In this document: piece after piece, positions 33,779 to 46,802 of the stretch
Layout: each line of letters opens with the position of its first letter
Numbering within the stretch: position 1 is the stretch's first letter
Source: Azadirachta indica
Taxonomy: Eukaryota > Streptophyta > Magnoliopsida > Sapindales > Meliaceae
Assembly: GCA_022749755.1 (NCBI GenBank)
Contig: CM040440.1
Location: forward strand, 16,541,269 to 16,605,268
Length of the DNA stretch: 64,000 bases
Reading direction: 5' to 3'
Notes under the pieces: model-generated
Told to the model about the DNA's origin: nothing
Database searches by the model: none
What the model saw: the letters and a program-made list of their open reading frames with translations, nothing else
Translations under genes and position numbers: made by a program

Positions 33779-36700
33779 ATGGCTCATGTTGAGGCTAATC
33801 TCAGGGGCTCGTCGATTTCTCGTGCTGAAACAGGTGAGAAGATGGGTTGATTTTGTTGTAAAATGTGTGCGTTTATTTTCCCAGAAATTTGATAAATGGG
33901 TTTGTGAGAAAATGAGAACCTTTATGCTTTGTTTGGTTGTTGAGAGAAGGGAGGAAAATAAGAGAGACCGATAATTCTCAATCGTATGTACTTCTTTGCG
34001 GAGCCACAACTGAGTGGAGCAGTCGTTCTTGGCTCAGTTGAAGTAACACTGTGATTTTTGTGTCTTGAATTATGATGAATCTGTATTTTATCGTCCTCAT
34101 TTTTTTCATCTATTGTTTTCTTCAGTTATCTTGGCAACCGGAAAATCGGGAACTGAAAACAATTTTTTCTTTTCATTTTCTTCTTCCGCTTCTTTTATTT
34201 TTGAGTTATGGTGACAGGTTCAGGAAGTGGTGATCTATACACAGAGTTATGGAAAGCATGCGCAGGGCCATTAGTGGATGTTCCTCGTTCTGGAGAGAGA
34301 GTTTTCTATTTTCCTCAGGGTCATATAGAACAAGTATGTCTTTCATTAAATTTGCTAAATTTTGCTTTTTATTTTTTTGTTATTTGGCTTTGAGAGTAGA
34401 TCGATTCCTTGCTCTGGCCTTAAAGCTTTTATTTGTAATTATATAAATTTAATTTGCATCTCACCCCGACTTCTGCAGTTAGAAGCATCGACAAATCAGG
34501 AACTGACTCATCAGAAACCCCTGTTTGATCTTCCTTCTAAGATCCTTTGTCGCGTCGTTCACATCCAATTACTGGTAATATGTTTTTCATCTTATTTCCG
34601 TTATTTCGGTGGTTTCCCCTTGTTGATTACAATAAATCGGTATAATTTGTATTTTTCTTTAAAAAATTTAATTTACAGGCAGAACAAGAGACAGACGAAG
34701 TTTATGCTCAGATCACTTTGCACCCAGAAGTAGATGTAAGTACATGTTTTTCATGGTTGTCCTCTCCTTATTGCGGTTGGGTTGCCGGAGAGATTTAACT
34801 CAGATCCGACAGTAGCATTCATTAAAAGTTTCAGAGAAACAAATAAATTAATACCTCTTTACCTTGCTCAGCTACTCAGTTTGGATAGGCGAATGAATTT
34901 CATATTATTGTTGTTTTAGAATTTTATTTGCAACGGAATGGGCCTAAGAAGATTGAATCTTTACCAAATGAGTCCAAGTAAACTTTAATTATATGTGCTT
35001 GCCAATATTACAGCAAAGTGAACCCAGAAGTCCTGATGCTTGCCCACCTGAGCCTCCAAAGCGAACTGTTCATTCGTTTTGTAAGATTTTAACTGCTTCG
35101 GATACAAGCACCCATGGGGGATTCTCTGTTCTTCGTAAGCATGCAATGGAATGCCTGCCTCAGCTGGTAGTAGTTATAATTATATTACTTTTGCTTTCTT
35201 TGTTGTGACCTATATACAATTAATTTAATGAAAAAAGGTATTAAGCACTGATTTTTTTTTTTGTTAGGACCTGACCCAAACAACCCCAACTCAGGAACTG
35301 GCTGCCAAAGATCTTCATGGTTATGAGTGGCGATTCAAACATATATATAGAGGTAAATATTTCATGAATGATTTGTGTGGTATTCTTATTATCCTGATAT
35401 CAGAGCAAATAGGGTGCCAATTCGAGTTAGATTTGTTAGACAGTAGATATATATTTTTTTTGATCTTGCTCTGCCAAATTTGTCTAATCAGGTCAACCAC
35501 GAAGGCATTTGCTTACGACTGGGTGGAGCACGTTTGTCACTTCCAAAAGACTGGTTGCAGGAGATGCTTTTGTGTTTCTGAGGTAGTTGATTTTGAATTG
35601 TTTGACTTGTTATGTTATTTTGATTCAGGTCCATGAATGCTGTGGTTTCTTAGATGCCATATATGTTCTGTAGAGGTGATAATGGGGAACTAAGAGTTGG
35701 GGTTCGGCGACTTGCTCGCCAACAGAGCACCATGCCTTCATCTGTGATATCCAGCCAAAGCATGCATTTAGGAGTTCTTGCTACTGCAGCACATGCCGTT
35801 AAAACTCAAACCCTCTTTGTTGTGTACTACAAGCCAAGGTTCTGTTTTGTTGCATACTTATATTTGGCTTATATACTTGATCATCCTGTTGATTGTACGT
35901 TATACTGTCTTTTGCTTTATGCTCAGGACAAGCCAGTTCATCATTGGTTTAAACAAATATCTTGAAGCTGCTAATCATGGGTTTTCTGTTGGTATGCGTT
36001 TCAAGATGAGATTTGAGGGAGAAGACTCTCCCGAGAGAAGGTATTTCTACTAGAATTTTTTCTAGTTTCTAGGTGTTAGAGTTGGTTAGAGAGTGAATCA
36101 TCAAGTCCTCTGTTTACTGTTTAATCAGGTTCACAGGCACCATTGTTGGTGTTGGAGATTTTTCTGTGCAGTGGCCAGGTTCTAAATGGCGGTCGTTGAA
36201 GGTTTGATATTTTTTTGAATTACACATTTAAATGCTGACCTATTTGTTGGCTTGTTTTTAATTTTGCTTTTTCCAACCACTTCTTCTTTTAGATCCAATG
36301 GGATGAGCCAGCTACAATTCAAAGGCCAGAGAGGGTTTCTCCGTGGGAGATAGAGCCTTTTGTAGCTTCTGCGCCCTTAAATCTTGCTCAACCAGCAGGA
36401 AAGAGCAAGAGGCCCCGTTCCACTGACATTCCAGCTTCTGGTGGGAAAGATTTTCCCCTTGAATTTTTCTAATGAATTGTTAGTGAAACATTTTTAAACT
36501 TGTGTGCATCATTTTGAATGTAGAAATTACTACGAATTCGGCATCTTCAGCATTTTGGTATCAGGGATCAACCCAGTCCCATGAATTAACTCAACTGGGT
36601 AGTACTGCTGAAGTTCAAAGCAGCGAAAGCCAAGTTGTCTGGCCTATGAGGCAGAAAGAAATTGATGGCAATCTTGTCAATAGCAGTAATGGCTCCAACA

Positions 36701-37664
36701 CAAAGATCACTTCTGAAGGCATGTGGCCATCTTCTCCTCGCTTAAATGTCTCTCTAAACCTTTTTCCAGATTCAAGAAATGACACCAAAATTGTTGCAGC
36801 ACGGTCCACTCTCTCGGGTTATGCCTCTGCAAGATCAAGCAATGGCCTGATTCACAATCATGTGGAAAAGGGAAAAAAGTCTGATACTCCCACGGTTTGC
36901 CGGTTGTTTGGAATTGACCTGAAGCACAACTCTAATATCGTTGCTCGTTTAGTCAAGGAAGTTGCAGATCCAAGTATTGATTCCAGTAGCATAAAAGGAC
37001 CTAGAGCTGCATGTGATAATGATAAGGCTCAGAATCAGGACGCATTGAATTCCTCAAAGGAAATGAAGCAAATGACAGCAGAGGCATTACCAAAAGAGAC
37101 ACTGAACAAGCAGGGTTCAACTGCTTCCACAAGAACTCGCACGAAGGTAAAGTACAAGTTTCTTGTGTTTCCTCTATGGATTATTCTACTCTACTAAGTA
37201 CTAGCTTTTGATTGACATGGTACCTGTTGGATTTTGAGAAGGTTCAAATGCAAGGAATAGCTGTTGGCCGTGCTGTTGACTTGACTGTTTTGAATGGTTA
37301 CAACGATCTTGTTGATGAGCTGGAGAAGATGTTTGAGATCCAAGGACAGCTTCGCACACGTGAAAAATGGGCTGTGGTTTTCACAGATGATGAGGGTGAT
37401 ATGATGCTTGCAGGAGATGATCCGTGGCTGTAAGTGATATCTAATATATACCTACATTATTGTTTTCCCCACTGATCACTGCTGGTATTTTAGATCTTTC
37501 TCTTTATAAATTGCAGGGAATTCTGCAAGATGGTGAAGAAGATCTTCATCTATTCAAGTGAAGAAGTGAGGAAGATGACCACAAGATGCAAGCTTACTGC
37601 ATCGACTGTAGAGGGTGAAGGGACTGTCATTAGCTTGGACTCGGAGCATAGGTCCGATACATGA
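33779..37664 (+). CDS. auxin response factor, ARF9/ARF11/ARF18 type repressor
   Basis: Fourteen exons join in frame to 703 residues: 33779-33833, 34218-34333, 34479-34574, 34679-34735, 35014-35166, 35268-35352, 35492-35582, 35674-35838, 35927-36040, 36129-36201, 36293-36440, 36524-37146, 37242-37429, 37517-37664. All introns are GT-AG. The nuclear factor binds TGTCNN auxin response elements through a B3 domain at about residues 130-230 ([22 protein letters not shown]-type region as [11 protein letters not shown]). The conserved ARF domain follows at about 255-340 ([13 protein letters not shown]). The middle region is Ser-rich and carries RLFGIDL at 511-517, a motif found in repressor ARFs. 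The C-terminal PB1 domain (about 594-690) has the OPCA acidic stretch 639-654 for pairing with Aux/IAA proteins. The subclade call rests on overall sequence and the ARF11-like genomic neighbourhood. Confidence 0.93.
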
Positions 37665-39481
37665 GAGTTCAAACGCTTTTTATTTCCATGCTTTTTTTTT
37701 TTAATCTTAATTTCCTTTTTTCAGTGGTGTTGGTAGTTTAATTTGCTCAGGTGTTTTGGAGCTTTGCTTAAGGATAGTAATAGAGTGAATGAATTGGACT
37801 GGGTTTTCTTGTAAGTCGTGGTAAACTCTTGCTGTCAAGAATTGGAGGAACTCTTTCAGGTTTTAGTAATATAATGTGTATACCTTGCTTGTGGGATGGT
37901 ATGGTTTGAATGTAGAGCAGCTTGTAAAAATATATACATGCTACTTTGTATTTTCCTTAAAATGGAAAGTTGTTGCCGGTAGTTGTCACTAGGTTGGTCA
38001 TTCTATATGTCTGCCTGCAACTGCAAGAATCTCTACAAATAATATGCCCTTATTTTCTGACCTTGAAATACCCTTTTAATCTAGATTCTACTTTTGAACA
38101 TTGTATCATTATTATTGTTTATTATTGTTCTAAAAAAGGAAACTAGAGAAAGTAGAACAAGAGTAAAGCAAATGGGGATGGTGGGGGATGGTGACTATGA
38201 AGAGAAACGAAAGAGGTAGGTTGGATTGATGATTGATTCTCATTTTGCTTTCTAAGTTTGTCTATAAATTGGAAGCAGGAGTTGTTTTCAAGGAGATAAC
38301 TTGTTGTAAAAGGTGCAGTGTAAGAGTAGTTGTCAATAAGGATGGAAAAAGAAGTATTTTATTTTATTTTATGTTATTGTTTTTAGAAAATGGCTCTAAA
38401 ATCTTTCTGACAATGACGTCCAAGATATGTGAGTGGGAGAGCATTATTGTCTTTGTCTGGCAGCTGAAAGTTTCATGTGTTATTTTGGTCAAAAGTTTCA
38501 GCCCTTAAAACTCCATCATCGTTCATCTGTTTGAAAAGTTGAATTCAAGATTCTAGGTGAAGTAAGAGAGTTAGACTCTATAACTGCTACCCAAGAATTG
38601 ACGTTGATGTTTGATAAATGTTAATGGGAGTTTTTCAGTCTTTTTCACAAATCTTGTTTAGAATATATTTATTTGTCAAATATTCGTAATATTATATATA
38701 AAACTCGATAAATATTAAGAAAAACTCCAAAATTAGCATGTTACGTCATAAGCGATTAAACAAAATTGTCCAATGCCAATGCTCTGTTTCCACATGAGTC
38801 CTTCCTGTGGAAAAACGTCGAAATGGAAAGAAAGAAAGCAGTCAGTCAGGCTTACAGTAAAAAATATTCAAGGAAATCCAATTACTATGTGAGACTGAGA
38901 GTAATTGTGACATCATATGAGTTTGTCTTGTGATGTAAAGCCCGATTGAATGAGTTCATTTTGGGTCCCGCGTCATAAGTTTTGATTGTACTTGGCCCAA
39001 GCCCAGCCCCATTGTATTTATTTCTTCTTTGCAAGCCAAGGCAATAATAATATTAGTGCTATTGCAAGGGAGGGATGGTAAAATTTATCAACGCGTTACT
39101 CGTAAGCGTTTTCTTTTCGGTTACATAACAAACAACGTTTATTATTTGTCAGCCTGTTACGTTTTTAGTGTTTCCTACAAGAAAAATTTTTGTGAAATTA
39201 AAGTTATTTCAGCAGATATAAACAAATTGCGTACTTCACGCAGGTGAAAAAGAAAATATCATAAACCCATTGCAAAAGGAACACAAAGACGAATGACGAC
39301 TGACCACTCAACTGCGTCGAGCTCGAGATGTCTTTCCTAAGTTTAGTTTAGGATTGACGTGGTCGTGGAAGAATGCCATGTACATTCTTAAATGGGTTTG
39401 CTTTGCTTTGACACGGCATCAATCCAAGTTAATGTTCGCTGATGTTTAAATTTAAAGAACAGTAATGTGTTTTCAACTTGC
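37665..39481. other. ARF 3' UTR and intergenic DNA
   Basis: No gene recognised. The ARF 3' UTR probably ends within the first 300-400 bases. TTGGCCCAAGCCCAGCCCC at about 38994-39012 contains GGCCCA elements common in plant promoters, but no gene starts clearly nearby. ORFs at 38233-38508 and 39029-39247 lack domains. Confidence 0.5.
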
Positions 39482-39553
39482 GGATCCGTGGCGCAATGGT
39501 AGCGCGTCTGACTCCAGATCAGAAGGTTGCGTGTTCGATTCACGTCGGGTTCA
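39482..39553 (+). tRNA. tRNA-Trp (anticodon CCA)
   Basis: A 72-base cloverleaf without intron. The acceptor stem GGATCCG pairs with CGGGTTC (two G-U pairs), followed by discriminator A at 39553. The D arm contains GGCGCAATGGTAGCGC. The anticodon stem is TCTGA/TCAGA with CCA at 39514-39516. The T loop is TTCGATT. The 3' CCA is not encoded, as is normal for nuclear genes. A CAA sequence a few bases upstream (39474) and a T run downstream fit a pol III gene. It encodes the tryptophan tRNA of cytosolic translation. Confidence 0.97.
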
Positions 39554-39567
39554 ATCACCGGTTGCCA

Positions 39568-39573
39568 TTTTTT
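39568..39573 (+). terminator. pol III terminator of tRNA-Trp
   Basis: A run of six T begins 15 bases after the tRNA 3' end, the standard pol III termination signal. Confidence 0.8.
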
Positions 39574-42510
39574 CCTTCTTGGGCTTTTGCTTCTTGTGTA
39601 ATCAATGCTGGCCCATACCGCCATGCCCACCCAAGCCACTGTTGGGCTTGGAGAGATTTTATGTTTTTACGAATGATATGTTAAAGATGAACATGTCATG
39701 TACAAAAACCCATTTCAAGGTGATCCTCATGTTTTGGAACAAAAATATATTGAATGAGATTAAAGCGTCTCATAGTTTCATTTCTTTTCCTTTTTTTTTT
39801 TTTTAAAATAAAGGTGGTACATAAATTCTTACGTAGAACATCTGAACATAATATGCTGTTTGACGTTGAACTTGAGTATCAACTATTAAAGTTGAGATTA
39901 TCACGTTTAGGTAGAACTTCAAACTGAACAAGATTAAAAAATGTAAAACACTTGGTCGTTAAAATTGACCCAAATGCTGTTGCTTTGAGGAGTTTCTATA
40001 TTGAAAATTTAATTTAAGCAAATATGTTTACTAATTCTGTTGGTCTTGCCATTAACAAAGCCAGCCGATTGACAAATAAAATGAGCTCCGTATCCCCTGG
40101 TTTGATGTTGGATAAGGAATGAAATCATACAAATTGTTAGCCGACAGAAGACTTCGTTAGTCCGGAATGCAGCTGGCTGCGTTAATCACCTTGAAATGAC
40201 AAGAAAGCAACCGCACATTACATGCATGGACCGACGCACGTGTTCCAGTGCTAGTACCGCTAGTTGATCATCACGGTTACTTTGCTTGTCTTTAATTATT
40301 GTTTTTCGACTCGTTGAACCTGACAAATTGATCATATCCCTTCTTAATGGCTTTAGATTGTCAAAAGAGCTCGGTGGACCAACTGCAAATTAATCAAGCA
40401 TTTTATTTCCTTTTCCTGTTACTGTTAAGCCTTTGATCAACTGTTCATCAAACAAATCCGTACAGTACTCCTAATAATTTGCTCCGGATCATCGGACACG
40501 TGGGAGACACACAGTTGGCTGGCTGCCAGGCTTAGCAATAAACAACTACTTCAATTTAATTTATTCAAATTGTAGATAATTCCCTTTTTCTTTTTCTTTT
40601 TCTTTTTCTTCCATTATTTCAATTTGCATTAATTAAAGTTGGATGCTCGCAACACTTACAGAACAGGGTTTGCTAATAAAATGCTTTACACGTAATTACA
40701 CTTTTTTTTTTAATCATCTTCTTTGTTCACTATATATGTAATGATACAAACATAGCATATATAATGGACAAGTGACTAAATGGAAACTAGAGATCGATAA
40801 ATGGTTTTCATTTTTCAAAAGGGACTTTAATTTAAGTCAAAGGAGAGATGGATCTTTTTTGTTGCTGCAACGTAACCTGCAAATTTCTTTATGCATATGC
40901 CTTAACCTAAGTTGAAAATGACACATTGTTTTCTCTTTTTCTCTTTAGACTTTTGTATGTGGAAATTGGACGGACGCCCGTGCCTTGCAGCTAGCTTAGC
41001 TAGCAGCTGTCTTCATTTCTCTGTATTATCATATTTTACATTTATCACACATGCGTACCAGCTTACATATATATATATATATATATTAAAAGTATTTGAT
41101 GATAAGCTCGCATTTTTACTTAACTATAATTAATGTTTCCGAATCATTCATTCACTGATATAATTTTATTTTACAATAATTATATACTCTTAATTGTACC
41201 TTGTAGTTAAGCTAGCATAGATTTTCAGCAAGATTAGAAGGGAAAGAAATTCTTCATCTTAGGATTTTTCTTTCAAAACGACCTTTTTCAAGGGAAGCAT
41301 AAGTTGTTTGATTTGAGATAGATTTATCACTTAATTGAGATGGAAAAAAGTCATTCGATTTGAGTGAAATTTTTGGAAGTGTTATATTAATGTCTTTAAT
41401 TTTTTTTTTCATAGACTCTTTACTTATAATGTAATATTAAGAATTAATTAAAAGAACTATTTCCAAGAGTTGAAAAATCGTAGATAACGTAAGTTGACAT
41501 GTTTCACTCGATTAGAATTGATATCGGTGGCACCAAGGAAAGACTTGCTGGGAAGGGAAGGGCATTTGTTGATAAGTGAAAGTCCAAGAAGTCCATTTTT
41601 CTTGTTCTTGTTCTTGTTCTTCTTCAAATCATCCATGTGCAGTGCAACTTGGCATCCAATGCTCTCCACTTAAATCAGGTGTGCGCACGACTACCGTAGT
41701 TCCAACACTCAACTCTTGACATTGGTTGAAATATTTGAAGCATATTCCCTTTTTTGCCACGTTTTAAATTTGAATGAAAGATGAACCAACAGCATGCACT
41801 TTTAGTAAAGCTGAGAACATTACTAGATCAGCCTAATGTCCTTTTACCCATTAAAAGAGGTGACGTGATATTTCTTGCTTTCGTGCTTTCACAATCTTAT
41901 TCCCTTTCTTTTCAATTTAAAATTGGAGGGTAGGTTTAGTTGGTACCTTGGAATTCATACCGACAAGTTGCATCCTATTGCTAGCTGCTCTCCTTTAATT
42001 ACTGCTTTTATGATGTTCAACTATTAACATTACTGTAATATGATCGAATTATCCATATCAAATTTAATCATACCTTTCCATGATTTGATTTTTCTTCCAA
42101 CTCTTTTTGTCACTGGAGACTTGGAATCTACTCATAATCAAAGCCCTCCACGCATTTGGGTTTTCTTTTCTTTTTCATGTGGGTGGCCTTTAATTATTTT
42201 GGACGGTTTAGATACAACTAAGCTCCCCTAATTATTAGACAAAATCCGACCGTATATCTAAAGTCTTTCTGTTGACGTGGCAACTTTTTATTCGTTATAT
42301 TTTGTGTCCCACTAAAATCAATAGGATCGACCTTTTGTTAACCTTTCTCTTCTAGTTAAGACAGTGACGCGTAATGAGCGATTAAGGGCCTGGCTATATT
42401 TCTCGAGAGAGGACTTTCGTTCGTCTCCATCACTGTCCCCATTGTCTGCACTCCACTACATAAAGCAGCGCAAAGACAACACGCAGAGCGAAGAGAGGGG
42501 AAGAAAAATC
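39574..42510. other. intergenic DNA upstream of the DUF688 gene
   Basis: No gene recognised. It contains CTTTTT repeats at 40584-40610, an AT microsatellite at about 41067-41086, and a TTCTTG-type repeat near 41600-41622. The last 150 bases (42360-42510) are probably the promoter and leader of the DUF688 gene, with a TATA-like ACATAAAG at about 42458-42465. Confidence 0.5.
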
Positions 42511-43917
42511 ATGGGTTCTGAAGCAGTGGATGAAGAGCTTAGCCTAACGCTAAAGTTACCGCTTTTTTCAATACCGGCAACTATGCATTCCCCTGAGAGA
42601 CCTGGAACGCTAACCCCACCACTTCACACTTCAGCCTCGGTCCCATTTCGCTGGGAAGAGGAGCCTGGTAAGCCCAAACCATGCACAGCTCTCGCCACCA
42701 TTCCAGACTCAAAAAGTGATCTTTCTCAGAAGTGCTTAGAACTGCCGCCAAGACTTCTGCTAATGGATGCAAATATGACCAAACTTTCCTCACCCACCAC
42801 TGTTCTTGACGGCCCTTATGTGGGTAGGTCTTCTAGGTTTCAGGCTCCTTCGTTTAGAATGAGTAGTGAGTGTTATGGGTCTTTCCGGAAGAGTTTAAGT
42901 CCGGAGAGAGATCATGATGAGTTTGGTGCTTTGGTGCTTAGAAAGAGAGTGCATAATAACGATAAAGGGCTTTTTGGTTCTTGGAGAAAGAAGAGCTTGA
43001 AGAGTAAAAAAGAAATTGGTGGGGGTAGTTATGTCTTTCCATCATCCATGGATGGAGAAAGTGAATGCAGCAGAGAAGGGGAAAGGAGCAGTAGCAATAG
43101 CATCACAATTGATAAGATCACAAGCATTAGAAGGTCCGGAAGCTTTTCTACTGTCTCTCGGGCTAGACCTCGCTTCTGGGTAAGTTTTTCAACTTACATA
43201 TTCTTCTTCTGGTCACTTTCCTTCCTTAAGTTTTCCTCGTTCTGCGTGATGCCTGCTATCTAGTCTGTGCTATTACTTCTTTGATGCACTTTAACGATTA
43301 ACGATTGGATTCTCGTCTGTAACAGCAGAGAAAAATCTTAATTAAATGCAAAGCCATAATAAATTAAAGTTTCGCGGTTAGAATGCCTTTATTTCTTGCT
43401 GAGACGTTGGATTCAAGTGTTATAGCAGAGGCAGTGTGCAGATCAGGTTAGGTTTGGCTAGGTTAGGTAGCACAGATGATAGCTTACCGTACTAGTCATC
43501 AAAGACCTATTAAAGTTGTACACTTGTGGGCATCGTCTTTATTGCGCCCTATTCAATTCCTTCATTTCAAGTTATTGTTTCGTTGGAGCGTTTGTCAGTG
43601 TGTAACCCAATCGGTAAAGATGTTTGGGCATTTGATTTGCCGTTCCTTCTACGATTTAATAACGTCGCCATCAACGACTTGACGCAAACAATTTTTTCCA
43701 GCAAATTTTCTTTCTTTTAGAAAAGTTTTCACATAGAATAATGCGTTGATAATTCACTTCCTAATCTTTAAATTCCTGTGTAGTTCTTCAGCTTGTGAAG
43801 AGAGAGTAAAAAATTAATGTTGTTTTGACAATGCAGGCGACTTTGTACGGGGGCTTTAAGCAAGTGGTTGTTCCATGGAGGAATAGAAAAGCAAAGAAAG
43901 ATGGGCTTCTCAGTTGA
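42511..43917 (+). CDS. DUF688 family protein
   Basis: Two exons (42511-43179 and 43837-43917) join in frame to 249 residues across a GT-AG intron of 657 bases. The hallmark is SVPFRWEEEPGKPKP at about residues 44-58, the signature of the plant DUF688 family. The rest is Ser-, Lys- and Arg-rich with low complexity: a basic run GSWRKKSLKSKKE, a Ser-rich stretch, then RARPRFW at the splice site. The second exon encodes a basic tail ending KKDGLLS. No membrane segment or catalytic motif is visible. Molecular function is unknown. The ATG at 42511 is chosen because the motif-bearing sequence starts there; the frame extends upstream to another ATG at 42364, but that part has no recognisable sequence and overlaps the TATA-like region. 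Confidence 0.85.
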
Positions 43918-45074
43918 CTTTTCTTTTCTTTTGGGCACCCGAGCATTTGCCAGTTAATTAATTAATTACCAGTACTACATACATTTGTCTTGTTGCCGCG
44001 TGATAATTTTTCTATGGTGAATGAAAATGACCCGTCAAATGTAAAATAGCATAGCCCACTAATTGAATGCCTGCTTCTTCTGCTACTGCAGCTGGATTGG
44101 AATCCGCAGCATTGTTGGATGGGCCCACGGGAAATACAACTCTTATGCGTGTGATGTACATAATCGGTAGGCCACTCTGGCATGACAATGGGAATATATG
44201 TAAGGCTCGAACCGACTCACCCTTGGGTGGGAAAACTTTATAATCCTGCAATGCAGCACCTTTTAAGTTTTACACCTCATCTGTCTGCTACACTATTGCC
44301 AGTACACTACTTCAGTACATGAATGCACGCAAAAAGAAAGCATGAACTCTGTTAATTTGTTTTATTCTCTCTTTTTTTATTTTTTGGGATGGGTAAGCAT
44401 TAGCCTAAATGTCATAGATTCTCGTTAGCGGAGACCGATGGGAAATTAACATTACCGCAGCAGTTCAAAGTAAGAAAGCAACTATAAATTGCTACAATGT
44501 AATGAACACAACTCAAGATCGAGGCACTTCATATTTAAGTAGAACAAAACTAATGGCCAAACATCTTGCTTGCTCTATTACTACAATCAATAAAGATAAG
44601 TTGGAGATTGACCGGATTGGCTCCACTTTTTCATGTACACTCCAACTTCCCACCAGTAACAACTTCCTATCGCTGTCTACGTGGTAACTAAATCAATCAC
44701 AACACAAACGATTAAAACCTTGCCACTGCATGTTTAGAAAAGATTTGTCCGCATGTAAACTAAAGGAGGAGCAAGATCAACCAATGGAACATAAATAAAG
44801 GCTGTAGAATGCAGTGACTTTCCCAAGTCCAACCTAAAATGGATAGGTTTTCAATGAACCTTAATTGATTAAAATTAACAGAACATGGAATATTCATACG
44901 CTACAGAAAACATGATGATGTTCAATATGGAAAAATTTTTCATCTTTCACAATTAGAAGTAATGCTTATTTCATTGGTGATAGGAACCCAACAAAAGTAA
45001 AAAAAGCCAAGTAACAGGAAGTGGCGACCAAAGAATGCCAAGATCTTAAACTCAATCCATAAATCATGTTGCCC
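43918..45074. other. convergent 3' regions of the DUF688 and B9-like genes
   Basis: The two flanking genes point towards each other, so this 1.16 kb holds both 3' UTRs. No other gene is recognised. Short ORFs at 43962-44251 (minus) overlap one another in different frames. Confidence 0.55.
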
Positions 45075-46802
45075 TTACTTTTTTCCCGTCACACCCGCTA
45101 CCACCTGCAATGAAATGAGAAAAATTAAAGCATAAACTAATAAAGAAAGGTGCAGAAATTACTGTGAATATTACAAGAGTGTGGAACACAATTGTGATAA
45201 CAGACTTCACCCTTACCAATGTTTCAGGACAAATTAAATACTATCATTACTTTCTAATCTTGCTATAAGCAGTTATTTCAACTAATTTTCTTTTTCTTCC
45301 AAACATGAGATGCAAAAGGTTGAATGACATTAAAATTCATATTAGACTTTCTCATTCATTAGGCTAGATGAGACAAATAACCTGACTTAAGTATCCTATA
45401 TTAAATGAGAGAGGTACAAACACTACATGATTACAGTATTACGCTATTGGTTACACAGTGAATGACACTAAGATTAAAAAGAAATCATTTTAAGCCAGTA
45501 CATTTATGCTGCAAAAGATTGAAGCATCATTACAGTTTACACAGTGAATGACACTAAGATTAAAAAGAAATCATTTAAGCCAGTAAATTTATGCTGAAAA
45601 CGATTGAAGCATTGGTAGAAGCATTGGTAGTTTTCTCCGTGAATCAGAAACTATAAAAATAACAAAATTTGGATATCAATACTCACATCGCTTAAAGCAG
45701 GTTGAGGGACTTGTTTGGAAGATTCCAAGGAGTCTAGAATGGGCCTTACAACGGCCGGAAGGAAGAGGCCTGACATTCTCATGACAGTGATATTGGTTAC
45801 CATGAAGATCAATGATTAATTCCTCAAAAAAATTAAACAGATTCCCAGCAATATGTAGAAAACCCTTATAATGCAGGTAATATAGAAAGCACTTAAAATT
45901 TATACGAGATCATTTCTGTAAATCAAAGAATAATGCACTTAGCAGTTTAACATGTCTCCGCCTCATAAATTTTTCATGCCAATAAAAATGCATGTAAATG
46001 AAATGATTTAATCATGAACATAAAAAATGATGAGAAAGGTGTGCAATAATGTAACTCCTTTCCATCTCATCTTACGTTTTTGTGTATATCATGCGCACAT
46101 GTATATAGGGCAGCTGCACATTTTTTTTTGTTCAATCGGAATGATAAACTTTTGTAAAATCTTTCACACAACTCCTCTTCAGCTGCAATCTGCTATTGCT
46201 TAGTATTGGAAGATAGTTTTTATGGTTTCCGTGCAAGACAAGGGAAAATGTTGCTTTCAAAAATATTGAAAGTATTTCCTGAGTTCCAATAAATTGGACT
46301 TGAAAGCATCCCGACACATGTAAATAATACCTATGAAGAACTCTCTAACTAGAATTATTATCGATTGAAGGGCGCACTCAGCAAATTGGAGTTAGAACCT
46401 ACAAATAAACTCAACAAGATTGAAGAAACCACAGAAATCGAAAACCGACTCACTTCTGAACTTGATTTGAAAGACTCAAATCTGTGAAGTTGCTACAGGA
46501 ATAACTCCATATTGCCTAAAAATGATAAAACAATAACCACATCTTGACTTTTACGACGAAACATCATAACCAATGCACATACAACAACTCAGAAAACCTA
46601 AATTAGACCTTTCTGATATTCGCCCCAATTTAGCATACATTGAGTTAAAAGAATCGATCGATTAACGGATAATAACGGGGAAATTAAGATGTCGACCAGG
46701 GATTAGAGAGAGACCGGGCGTACCAAAACCACCAATTAGGCAAGAAGCTGCCACCACTGGCTCTTGTGCGACGAACATCCTCAGCTTCTCTATCACCGGC
46801 AT
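45075..46802 (-). CDS. probable mitochondrial complex I subunit B9/NDUFA3-like, 63 residues
   Basis: Three short exons on the minus strand (46724-46802, 45687-45769, 45075-45104) join in frame with GT-AG introns. The protein begins MPVIEKLRMFVAQEP and ends VVAGVTGKK. A single hydrophobic segment covers about residues 15-34. The stretch EPVVAASCLIGGFGLFLP resembles EPVLVVSFVVGGLAVILP of mammalian NDUFA3, a one-helix accessory subunit of the inner-membrane arm of complex I. It also appears to match Arabidopsis At2g46540, which I recall being assigned as plant B9. The start at 46802 is preferred over the in-frame ATG at 46778 because the upstream residues EKLRMF fit a short matrix-side N-terminus. 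No single exon is long enough to show up as an ORF. The gene model is solid; the subunit identity is good but not certain. Confidence 0.75.
45451..45612. repeat. tandem duplication, period 86 bp, in an intron
   Basis: Two adjacent copies start TTACACAGTG at 45451 and 45537. Each runs through the ATTAAAAAGAAATCATTT core to GATTGAAGCAT, with a few substitutions and one indel. They lie in the second intron of the B9-like gene. A smaller 13-bp duplication (GAAGCATTGGTAG) adjoins the second copy. Confidence 0.85.

Noticed and set aside
34362..34733. ORF of 123 codons overlapping the ARF gene
   Set aside because: It reads through introns and exons in the wrong frame.
39388..39806. Three ORFs of 68-113 codons around 39.5 kb
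   Set aside because: They run through the tRNA-Trp gene and have no other support.
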